From M55B120 sp965549355 (lineage in GTDB: Bacteria > Actinomycetota > Humimicrobiia > Humimicrobiales > Humimicrobiaceae): a stretch of 5,070 nucleotides of DNA. The notes below the pieces were generated by a model, which saw only the letters and a list, made by a program, of their open reading frames with translations, had not been told where the DNA came from and did not search any database. Position 1 is the first letter of the stretch, and the number at the start of each line of letters is the position of its first letter. Shown here piece after piece: positions 1 through 5,070 of the stretch. Both the position numbers and the translations under genes were made by a program. Location: positions 1-5,070 of the forward strand of contig CBEVGD010000106.1 of the NCBI GenBank assembly GCA_965549355.1, read 5' to 3'.

Positions 1-54
1 TTAAATAATATACTATAATAAATAGTAATAATGTCAGTGCGTAGTCAGTATGAG

Positions 55-84
55 TTGTTTTAGAAAAATTCAAAAAAATATAAA
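55..84 (+). promoter_or_regulatory. Weak sigma-70-type promoter candidate for polA
   Basis: A -35-like TTGTTT (55-60) and a -10-like TATAAA (79-84) are separated by 18 bp, which would start transcription near base 91 and give a leader of about 40 bases. The -35 matches only three of six consensus bases. A perfect TATAAT lies at 14-19, but its -35 would fall outside the window, so it cannot be judged. In DNA this AT-rich such hexamers arise easily by chance. Confidence 0.22.
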
Positions 85-98
85 TTCTGTTAATCATA

Positions 99-113
99 AA
101 TCCTCGGAGGATT
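99..113. promoter_or_regulatory. Perfect 15-bp dyad in the polA leader, possible operator
   Basis: AATCCTC (99-105) and GAGGATT (107-113) are exact inverted repeats around one central base. The dyad includes a strong GGAGG (106-110). As RNA it could fold only as a short stem (AATCC/GGATT) with a five-base loop that partly hides the GGAGG. As DNA it looks like a binding site for a dimeric regulator. It lies about 15 bases downstream of the weak promoter candidate and 16 bases before the polA start. The function is inferred from symmetry and position only. Confidence 0.3.
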
Positions 114-121
114 CCCGTATC

Positions 122-125
122 GGAG
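122..125 (+). promoter_or_regulatory. Ribosome binding site of polA (short spacing)
   Basis: GGAG ends four bases before the ATG at 130, which is closer than usual. The better GGAGG at 106-110 is 19 bases from the ATG, which is too far. No ATG, GTG or TTG lies in frame between the two, so the protein start is fixed by the codons and by the family-typical N-terminus MKQRIILIDSNN. Confidence 0.4.
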
Positions 126-129
126 TTTA

Positions 130-2871
130 ATGAAGCAAAGAATAATACTTATTGATTCAAATAATATTGCTTACAGGGCTTTTTATGCCCTTCCCGACAC
201 CATCGCTACTTCTTCCGGAATAATGACTAATGCTGTACTGGGCTTCATAAATATGCTCCTAAAATTGATTGAAGATCTTGAACCGGATACTGTCATATGT
301 ACGTTTGACAGCAAAGGTCCCACATTCAGGCATAAAATGTTTGAAGAGTATAAGATGCACCGCAAGAAGATGCCGGATGAACTTGCTCATCAGCTGCCCC
401 TGATAAAGGAAGTGATGGAAGCATTTAATATTAAATGTCTTGAAAAAGAGGGAATGGAGGCAGACGATATACTTGCAAGTATTGCCAGGGGTGCAGCTGC
501 TGATTATGGAGAAACTATCATCGTAACAGGCGATAAGGACATGCTCCAGATGGTTTCGGAAAGAATAAAGGTCCTTTCATCAAGAAAAAGCATAACTGAT
601 ACCATAATATATGATAAGGGAAGAGTCATAGAAAAAATGGGAGTGGAACCGGGAAAGGTGAAAGATCTGCTGGCACTCATGGGTGACAATTCTGATAATA
701 TCCCCGGGGTCCCGGGAATAGGTCCAAAGACGGCGGTAAAACTGATCGGGGAATTTGGGAGCCTTGAAGATATATATGATAATATTGGAAAAATAAAGAG
801 TGAAAAGCTGCGGAAAACACTGGCTGAAAACAGAAACCTTGCTATGACCTGCAAAGAGCTGGCAACACTGAAAGATGATATAGAAATCGATCCGGAGGTC
901 TTCAGGACCAGTTTCAGGGGAATAGAATATGATAGGGTAAAAAAGATATTTGAACGCCTCGAATTTAATAATCTGGTCAGAAGACTCCCAAAGTATGTAG
1001 ATATAATGGATTTCAAGGAAGGCTCCGGAGGTGAAAGCAAGGTAGAGGCTTCTAAAATAATGCTGAAGCCCCTGGGCCCGAATACAGATATTAAGAGTAT
1101 TGCCTTAAATAATGATAAAACAGCATATATTAAAACATTGATGGGAGAGAATAAGGCAGAAGGTATTATTCTTTATTTTGGAGGAAGCGATGTATACCTG
1201 GTCGATCACGGATCGCTTAAAGAAGAAAAGAAGAGAAGTGCCGTAAGAGATATCATTGAAGATGTGAATATAAAAAAATCCGGATTATATCTAAAGCAGG
1301 CTATTAAATTCTTAAAAAAATATAATATCATAATGAATGGCAGAATAAATGATTTCGAGATCATGTATCTGGCCCTGAATCCCCTTAAGGCATCAGCAGA
1401 TATTATTGATATATCGAGGGACCTTTTAAATATAGAAATAGACAGCATTGAATTTAAAGGCAAAGGAAATGAAGATGAAAAAAAGGGCACAGACGGGGGA
1501 ATGCAGATGACCCTGGACCTTGCAGGCGATGAAGGCGGGTCCGGAGGAGAGGGGCTTGATACCGATAGTCAAAAATACGGGACCATCCTCAAGAGTTTCT
1601 CGGTTTATAAAAAAATAGAAGACGCCCTTGCCGGACTGATAAAAAAGAACGGGCTTTCAAGAGTATATAGCGAAATAGAGGAGCCCCTTATCAAAGTGTT
1701 TGCAGAAATGGAATATATCGGGGTAAGCATAGATAAGGATTATCTCGGCGGCCTGATCATGGAATATGATATAGAGATAAAAAGACTGACCGAAGATATA
1801 TATAAATTATGCGGGGAAATATTCAATATAAATTCACCGCAGCAGCTTGCAGAAATATTATATGATAAATTAAAGCTTCCTGTCCTCAAAAAGACAAAGA
1901 CAGGTCTTTCAACAGATGCGGGGACCTTAAAAGCAATACAGGACAGATCGCCTGCAGTAGGAAAAATACTGGAATACCGCGAAAAGAACAAATTAAAAAA
2001 TACATATATAGATGTATTGCCGGGGCTTATTGATCCGGAAGACGGCCGGATACATACAAGCTATAATCAGATGGGGACCTCTACCGGGAGGATAAGTTCC
2101 AGCGACCCGAATCTGCAAAATATTCCGGTAAGGACTGAATATGGAAAACAGATAAGGAAGGCTTTTATCCCCGGGGAAAACTATGATCTGCTGATGGCTT
2201 CGGATTATTCACAGATCGAACTCAGGATACTTGCACATCTGTCAGGGGATCAGAACCTGATAGACTCATTTAATAGAGATGAAGATATTCACAGCAGAAC
2301 AGCAGCAGAAGTATTCGGGGCAGAATATGGAAAAGTGCCTGAAGATTTGAGAAGAAAAGCGAAAGCAATAAATTTCGGAATAATCTATGGAATGACGGAA
2401 TTCGGTCTTGCCAGCCGGCTTGCAATAAGTGGAGACGAAGCAAGGGATTATATTAAAAAGTATTTTGGAAGATATCCACAGGTAGATGAATATTTGAAGA
2501 GCCTGATAGATAGCGCCCGTGAAAAAGGTTATTCTACTACGATGTTCGGGAGAAAAAGATATATCAGAGAGCTGGGAAGCAGCAATGGAAGACTGAGGAG
2601 CCTGGGAGAAAGGCTTGCCGTAAACACCCCCATACAGGGTAGTGCCGCAGATATAATGAAGCTGTCTACGACAATATTGCACGGGCGGCTCGAAAAAGAG
2701 AATATAGACAGCAATATTATATTGCATGTGCATGATGAACTTGTCCTGGAACTGAAGAGAGAGGACCGTGAAAATATTGAAAGAATAACAAGGCAGTCTA
2801 TGGAAGAATGCATGAAGCTAAAGGTCAGATTGAAGGTCGATATAAAGACCGGCAAGAACTGGTATATTTAA
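130..2871 (+). CDS. polA: DNA polymerase I (5' nuclease + polymerase, proofreading site lost)
   Basis: Family A polymerase that fills gaps in excision repair and replaces RNA primers of Okazaki fragments in the cytoplasm; 913 residues, full family length. The 5' nuclease (about 1-300) has its metal-binding acids: D9, D60, E110/D112/D113, D135/D137 and D186/D189, plus FRH at 66-68, YKxxR at 74-78 and a helix-hairpin-helix PGVPGIGPKTA at 192-202. The middle domain (about 310-500) keeps the exonuclease fold outline but lacks the acids: no DxE at Exo I, and YLKQA where NLKYD is expected. A low-complexity Gly/Glu linker (about 445-485) holds QMTLDL (459-464), a possible sliding-clamp ligand. The polymerase domain is intact: TSTGRISSSDPNLQNIP at 650-666, motif A DYSQIELR 692-699 (D692, E697), motif B 741-754 with R741, K745, F749 and Y753, and motif C HVHDEL 866-871 (D869, E870), where the usual Gln is His. 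The MKQRIILID start is family-typical. rpsA follows after 87 bases. Confidence 0.97.
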   Translation: MKQRIILIDSNNIAYRAFYALPDTIATSSGIMTNAVLGFINMLLKLIEDLEPDTVICTFDSKGPTFRHKMFEEYKMHRKKMPDELAHQLPLIKEVMEAFNIKCLEKEGMEADDILASIARGAAADYGETIIVTGDKDMLQMVSERIKVLSSRKSITDTIIYDKGRVIEKMGVEPGKVKDLLALMGDNSDNIPGVPGIGPKTAVKLIGEFGSLEDIYDNIGKIKSEKLRKTLAENRNLAMTCKELATLKDDIEIDPEVFRTSFRGIEYDRVKKIFERLEFNNLVRRLPKYVDIMDFKEGSGGESKVEASKIMLKPLGPNTDIKSIALNNDKTAYIKTLMGENKAEGIILYFGGSDVYLVDHGSLKEEKKRSAVRDIIEDVNIKKSGLYLKQAIKFLKKYNIIMNGRINDFEIMYLALNPLKASADIIDISRDLLNIEIDSIEFKGKGNEDEKKGTDGGMQMTLDLAGDEGGSGGEGLDTDSQKYGTILKSFSVYKKIEDALAGLIKKNGLSRVYSEIEEPLIKVFAEMEYIGVSIDKDYLGGLIMEYDIEIKRLTEDIYKLCGEIFNINSPQQLAEILYDKLKLPVLKKTKTGLSTDAGTLKAIQDRSPAVGKILEYREKNKLKNTYIDVLPGLIDPEDGRIHTSYNQMGTSTGRISSSDPNLQNIPVRTEYGKQIRKAFIPGENYDLLMASDYSQIELRILAHLSGDQNLIDSFNRDEDIHSRTAAEVFGAEYGKVPEDLRRKAKAINFGIIYGMTEFGLASRLAISGDEARDYIKKYFGRYPQVDEYLKSLIDSAREKGYSTTMFGRKRYIRELGSSNGRLRSLGERLAVNTPIQGSAADIMKLSTTILHGRLEKENIDSNIILHVHDELVLELKREDRENIERITRQSMEECMKLKVRLKVDIKTGKNWYI

Positions 2872-2887
2872 AAAAAAATTTAAAATA

Positions 2888-2916
2888 TTGATTATTATTT
2901 CCTTGCATGCTATTCT
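2888..2916 (+). promoter_or_regulatory. Extended -10 promoter candidate for rpsA
   Basis: TTGATT (2888-2893) and TATTCT (2911-2916) each match four of six consensus bases and are exactly 17 bp apart. TG at 2908-2909 sits one base before the -10, giving an extended -10 (TGnTATTCT). Predicted transcription start is near 2923, leaving a leader of about 36 bases that includes the GGAGGT. A separate promoter would let rpsA be made at ribosomal-protein levels independently of polA. No hairpin-plus-T-run terminator separates the two genes, so read-through from polA is also possible. Confidence 0.38.
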
Positions 2917-2937
2917 TTTTGCTTGATTATAAAAAAT

Positions 2938-2943
2938 GGAGGT
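2938..2943 (+). promoter_or_regulatory. Strong but distant Shine-Dalgarno of rpsA
   Basis: GGAGGT is a perfect anti-16S match but ends 15 bases before the ATG at 2959; the usual gap is 5-9. An in-frame TGA at 2944-2946 rules out a longer protein. The only nearby later start, Met24 at 3028, has a purine run just two bases away and would cut the conserved N-terminus, so 2959 stands. The spacer is almost pure A/T. Confidence 0.6.
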
Positions 2944-2958
2944 TGATTAAAAAATAAT

Positions 2959-4371
2959 ATGGCTGAAAACAATATTAACATTGAATTAACAGACGAAAAT
3001 TACATGGTAAAAAATGATAAGGGAGAAATGGTTCCCAATTATGACCTCACCATGGTAAATTTCAATGATGGCGACATTCTCAAGGGACGTGTCGTTAAAA
3101 TAGAAAAAGACGAAGTGCTTGTAGACATTGGATTCAAATCAGAGGGAGTGATCCCCATAAGTGAACTTTCAATTAGAAAAAGCCTTAATCCTGAAGAGAT
3201 TCTTAAGCTGGATGATGTAATTGAGATAGTGGTCCTGCAGAAAGAAGATCAGGACGGGAGGTGTATCCTTTCTAAGAAAAGAGCTGAAGTAGAACAAAAC
3301 TTTGACAGGGTCGAGAAGATATATGAAAGTGGCGAAACAATTGAAGGCGAGATAATAGAATGTGTAAAAGGGGGCCTGATAGTCGATATAGGGTTGCGCG
3401 GTTTCCTGCCTGCTTCATTAATAGATGTTAGAAAAACAAGGGAGCTTGACTCATATATTGGAGAAAAATGCGCATGCAAGATTATAGAGGTAGACAGGAA
3501 TAGAAATAATGTCGTACTGTCAAGGAAGGCTATAGTCGAAGGTGAAAGAAGAGAGCAGAGGAAAGAGGTTCTTGATAATATGGAAGTCGGCCAGATAAGA
3601 GAAGGGTCCATAACCAGCATAGCTGATTTTGGAGCTTTTGTTGATGTAGACGGCGTCGACGGATTGGTACATATTTCGGAGCTTTCATGGAACCATGTGA
3701 AGCATCCTTCCGAAGTGGTCGAGGTCAATCAGGATGTAGAGGTAGAAATACTTGACATAGACCGTGAGAAACAAAGGCTTTCATTGGGACTTAAGCAGAC
3801 CCAGAAGGATCCCTGGCTGGAGAGAATAAAAGACTATTCAAACAAGGATGTTGTAAATGGGAAAGTGACCAGAATAGTTAAATTCGGCCTTTTTGTGCAG
3901 GTCGAAGAGGGACTGGAAGGACTTGTGCATATTTCAGAGCTAGCTGATGAACCAGTCAGAAGGCCCAGTGACGTAGCAAAGATCGGCGATGAATTAATGG
4001 TAAGGATAATAGATATAGATTTTGATAAAAGGCGTATGGCTTTCAGTGTGAAACAGGTAGAGAACCCGGTGGAAGAAAATGCAGAAGAAGAGGCAAAAAT
4101 ATCTGAAGACAAGCTGGAAGAAAAAGAATCCGGTACAGAAAAGGTAGAGACGACTGTGGAAACCGCGGAAGCTCCTGAGGAAAAAGCTGAGGAAAAAGCT
4201 GAGGAAAAAGCTGAGGAAAAAGCCGGGGAGAAAACTGAAGAAGCTATAGAAGCTGCTCCGGAGAAAAATAGTACGGATAGCAGTGAAGGCAGTACTGTTT
4301 CTGAGGATGAAAAAGAGAAGCAGATCAAGGAGATCCTGAAAGAGCTCAAAGACGAAGCTAATCTGGACTAG
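2959..4371 (+). CDS. rpsA: 30S ribosomal protein S1, four S1 domains with acidic repeat tail
   Basis: S1 binds mRNA leaders and helps load them on the 30S subunit; in several bacteria it also binds its own mRNA. The 470 residues hold four S1 (OB-fold) domains, about 36-109, 122-192, 208-280 and 293-366. Domain 2 (GFLPASLIDVR, RNNVVLSRKA) closely resembles E. coli S1 domain 2, part of the ribosome-docking half. Domains 3 and 4 carry the RNA-contact pattern: F224, F227 and H238 in domain 3 (FGAFV, GLVHISEL, then KHPSE) and F309, F312 and H324 in domain 4. The linker QKDPW after domain 3 is also family-typical. Length and domain number match actinobacterial and low-GC Gram-positive S1 (M. tuberculosis S1 has 481 residues) rather than the six-domain E. 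coli protein. Residues 370-470 form a Glu/Lys/Ala-rich tail without an S1 fold, including four EEKA units, and end in a predicted charged helix (EKEKQIKEILKELKDE). The polA-rpsA-coaE neighbourhood supports the call. Confidence 0.96.
   Translation: MAENNINIELTDENYMVKNDKGEMVPNYDLTMVNFNDGDILKGRVVKIEKDEVLVDIGFKSEGVIPISELSIRKSLNPEEILKLDDVIEIVVLQKEDQDGRCILSKKRAEVEQNFDRVEKIYESGETIEGEIIECVKGGLIVDIGLRGFLPASLIDVRKTRELDSYIGEKCACKIIEVDRNRNNVVLSRKAIVEGERREQRKEVLDNMEVGQIREGSITSIADFGAFVDVDGVDGLVHISELSWNHVKHPSEVVEVNQDVEVEILDIDREKQRLSLGLKQTQKDPWLERIKDYSNKDVVNGKVTRIVKFGLFVQVEEGLEGLVHISELADEPVRRPSDVAKIGDELMVRIIDIDFDKRRMAFSVKQVENPVEENAEEEAKISEDKLEEKESGTEKVETTVETAEAPEEKAEEKAEEKAEEKAGEKTEEAIEAAPEKNSTDSSEGSTVSEDEKEKQIKEILKELKDEANLD
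4177..4236 (+). repeat. 12-bp tandem repeat in rpsA encoding EEKA units
   Basis: GAGGAAAAAGCT occurs at 4177-4188, 4189-4200 and 4201-4212 without change, at 4213-4224 with one silent change (GCC for GCT), and as a degenerate fifth unit at 4225-4236 (encoding GEKT). It encodes residues 407-426 of the S1 tail. The near-identical DNA, including synonymous positions, suggests recent duplication by slippage. Each unit is four codons, so copy-number change keeps the frame. Confidence 0.92.
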
Positions 4372-4410
4372 GATCCAGTTCCCGGACAGGCTCCCGGACC
4401 GTTCCTTTTC
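4363..4410 (+). other. GC-rich patch after rpsA with 8-bp direct repeat; no clear terminator
   Basis: CTGGA (4363-4367) and TCCAG (4374-4378) could pair across the rpsA stop codon with a six-base loop. TCCCGGAC is repeated at 4380-4387 and 4392-4399. A short T-rich stretch, CCTTTTC, follows at 4404-4410. This is where an intrinsic terminator would be expected, but the stems are only 4-5 bp and the T run is interrupted, so termination is unproven. Confidence 0.3.
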
Positions 4411-4457
4411 TATAAATAATTTAATAAAAAATACGACACTATGTTTTTGGGACTCCG

Positions 4458-4507
4458 AAACAACCATCAATAAACTGTAAGTAATTATTATATTGGCCCG
4501 GTTGTTT
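4458..4507. repeat. 8-bp inverted repeat in the rpsA-coaE gap
   Basis: AAACAACC (4458-4465) and GGTTGTTT (4500-4507) are exact inverted copies separated by 34 bases. They could close a long-looped hairpin in RNA or form two half-sites. The right arm overlaps the -35-like TTGTTT of the coaE promoter candidate. The surrounding bases 4411-4500 are AT-rich and hold no convincing gene. Confidence 0.35.
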
Positions 4508-4531
4508 GATATTTCCGTATTGCAATATCTT
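4502..4531 (+). promoter_or_regulatory. Weak promoter candidate for the coaE-like gene
   Basis: TTGTTT (4502-4507) and TATCTT (4526-4531) are 18 bp apart, predicting a start near 4538. Both hexamers are imperfect. What makes the site worth noting is that one ATTGCAAT palindrome lies between the hexamers, touching the -10, and the second lies at the predicted start. That is where repressor sites are commonly placed. Confidence 0.25.
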
Positions 4532-4546
4532 TAAGAGTATTGCAAT
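4517..4546. promoter_or_regulatory. Tandem ATTGCAAT palindromes, 20-bp period; also a hairpin
   Basis: GTATTGCAAT occurs at 4517-4526 and again at 4537-4546, starts exactly 20 bp apart (about two helical turns). Each contains the perfect palindrome ATTGCAAT; the first extends to TATTGCAATA (4518-4527). Because the copies are palindromic they can also pair with each other: ATTGCAATAT with GTATTGCAAT, nine Watson-Crick pairs and one G-T, around an eight-base loop (4529-4536). The hairpin would end four bases before the ATG at 4551. Function is unknown: it could be a twin operator or an RNA stem limiting use of that ATG. Confidence 0.5.
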
Positions 4547-4550
4547 TATC

Positions 4551-5048
4551 ATGGGAAAGGACCGGGAAAAGGGTTCATACTGCATAAAAGGAGAGAGTGC
4601 TATCAGCATAATAGGGATAACAGGCAGAATATCTTCAGGAAAAAGCACTGTAGCGGACTTTTTTAAGAGGTGCCGCAGTAATATCCTGGTTCTTGATATA
4701 GACGTGACCGCAAAAGGTCTTTATGAAAAATATCCGGAAATAAAATCTGAACTTAAAAGTGTTTTCGGCGAGTGTATCTTTGGCTGCAAAAATGATATTC
4801 TTTTTGACAGGCTTTCAGAAATAGTATTTTTCAAGCAGTCAGAATTAAAAAAGTTAAACCGCATCATGTTCCCCCGCATCCGAAAGGAAGTCAGGGGATT
4901 ACTGAGATCAGCGGCTGATTTTGACTATATAATAATAGATGCAGCAATATTATTTGGGGCAAAGCTTGATCTTCTATGCGACTATATAATTTTTGTAGAT
5001 TCAAGCGAGGAAAAAAGAAAACTTCTCCTAAAGACGGCAGAATATTAA
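4551..5048 (+). CDS. coaE: Divergent, C-terminally truncated dephospho-CoA kinase-like protein
   Basis: CoaE phosphorylates the 3'-hydroxyl of dephospho-CoA with ATP, the last step of CoA synthesis in the cytosol. Numbered from the ATG at 4551 (165 residues): P-loop G22-T33 (GITGRISSGKST), the D49/D51 pair matching the family DAD motif, FDRLSEIVF (85-93) with R87, and IIIDAAILF (127-135) matching DxPLLFE. The FVD strand at 148-150 is where the family's lid helix begins. The gene's place after polA and rpsA also supports the call. Oddities: the P-loop has R26 and S28 where Gly is usual; the HP dipeptide is F107-P108; Pro and Glu of DxPLLFE are A132 and G136. The frame ends about 50 residues short of the usual 200. 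The start is uncertain: TTG 4506 also opens the frame, the ATG has no good Shine-Dalgarno, and AAGGAG (4588-4593) points to ATC 4602, where homologues begin. This may be a decaying gene, a frameshifted one or a sequencing error; the family assignment is fairly secure, activity is not. Confidence 0.78.
   Translation: MGKDREKGSYCIKGESAISIIGITGRISSGKSTVADFFKRCRSNILVLDIDVTAKGLYEKYPEIKSELKSVFGECIFGCKNDILFDRLSEIVFFKQSELKKLNRIMFPRIRKEVRGLLRSAADFDYIIIDAAILFGAKLDLLCDYIIFVDSSEEKRKLLLKTAEY
4588..4593 (+). promoter_or_regulatory. Shine-Dalgarno inside the coaE-like frame, pointing to a non-standard start
   Basis: AAGGAG is the best Shine-Dalgarno after rpsA. Eight bases downstream the in-frame codon is ATC (4602), not ATG, GTG or TTG, and translation from there reads ISIIGITG, aligning with the usual MxxIGLTG start of CoaE. 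A GTG at 4597 is out of frame and meets a stop after four codons. Confidence 0.5.
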
Positions 5049-5070
5049 ATAATCAAGCATTATTGTCATA

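Noticed and set aside
702..717. Adjacent GC palindromes CCCCGGGG and TCCCGGGA inside polA
   Set aside because: They fall on the conserved PGVPG codons of the helix-hairpin-helix, so Pro and Gly coding explains them.
504..1040. Minus-strand 178-codon frame inside polA
   Set aside because: Antisense shadow of the 5' nuclease domain, Ser/Ile/Phe-rich with no family match; the sense strand is clearly coding.
2920..2929. TGCTTGATTA, whose reverse complement recurs near 5049-5058
   Set aside because: A 10-base match in AT-rich DNA over 2 kb is readily chance; no further flanking symmetry.
2903..2933. Second promoter reading TTGCAT with TATAAA before rpsA
   Set aside because: The spacer is 19 bp and the start would fall at about 2940, cutting off the GGAGGT; the 2888-2916 candidate fits better.
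2872..2937. Intrinsic terminator between polA and rpsA
   Set aside because: Only A/T runs are present; no GC stem followed by a T tract could be found.
3834..4349. Long minus-strand reading frame with Ser/Phe/Ala repeats
   Set aside because: It is the antisense of the rpsA acidic tail; its repeats mirror the EEKA codons, and it lacks any recognisable domain.
4441..4473. Ten-codon ATG frame (MFLGLRNNHQ) in the rpsA-coaE gap
   Set aside because: No Shine-Dalgarno in front of it and no attenuator-like residue run; expected by chance.

Overview
The window holds three genes, all on the + strand: polA (DNA polymerase I), rpsA (a four-domain S1-type ribosomal protein) and a divergent, C-terminally truncated coaE-like reading frame (dephospho-CoA kinase). 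The order polA-rpsA-coaE is the order known from Actinomycetota (in Mycobacterium tuberculosis, Rv1629-Rv1630-Rv1631). The S1 protein also has the four-domain, roughly 470-480-residue build found there. The DNA is AT-rich, with much ATA for Ile and AGA/AGG for Arg, which is unlike classical high-GC actinobacteria. My inference is a low-GC, probably anaerobic and deep-branching relative of Actinomycetota, most likely from a metagenome. This rests on gene order and codon use, not on a tree.

Layout. Bases 1-129 hold no gene, only an AT-rich leader with promoter-like hexamers and a perfect 15-bp dyad just upstream of polA. polA (130-2871) is full length, with an intact 5' nuclease and polymerase and a 3'-5' exonuclease domain that has lost its catalytic acids. 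A putative sliding-clamp-binding peptide lies in the linker before the polymerase. The 87-base gap 2872-2958 has no terminator hairpin but carries a good extended -10 promoter candidate and a GGAGGT Shine-Dalgarno set unusually far (15 nt) from the rpsA ATG. rpsA (2959-4371) ends in a long acidic tail containing a 12-bp tandem repeat.

The roughly 180-230 bases after rpsA are non-coding. They hold an 8-bp direct repeat, an 8-bp inverted repeat and two ATTGCAAT palindromes exactly 20 bp apart, which together can also fold as one hairpin. The coaE-like frame follows and is the oddest part of the window. Its best Shine-Dalgarno points to an ATC codon at the point where CoaE proteins normally begin. 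Several family-conserved residues are replaced. The frame stops about 50 residues early, while a neighbouring frame appears to carry on with CoaE-like sequence to the window edge.

How they work together: polA serves repair and Okazaki-fragment processing, S1 loads mRNA on the 30S subunit, and CoaE makes the last step of coenzyme A. They are housekeeping neighbours rather than a pathway. I see no mobile element, CRISPR array, RNA gene or accessory defence system here. The points most worth a second look are the state of coaE and the regulatory-looking DNA in front of it.
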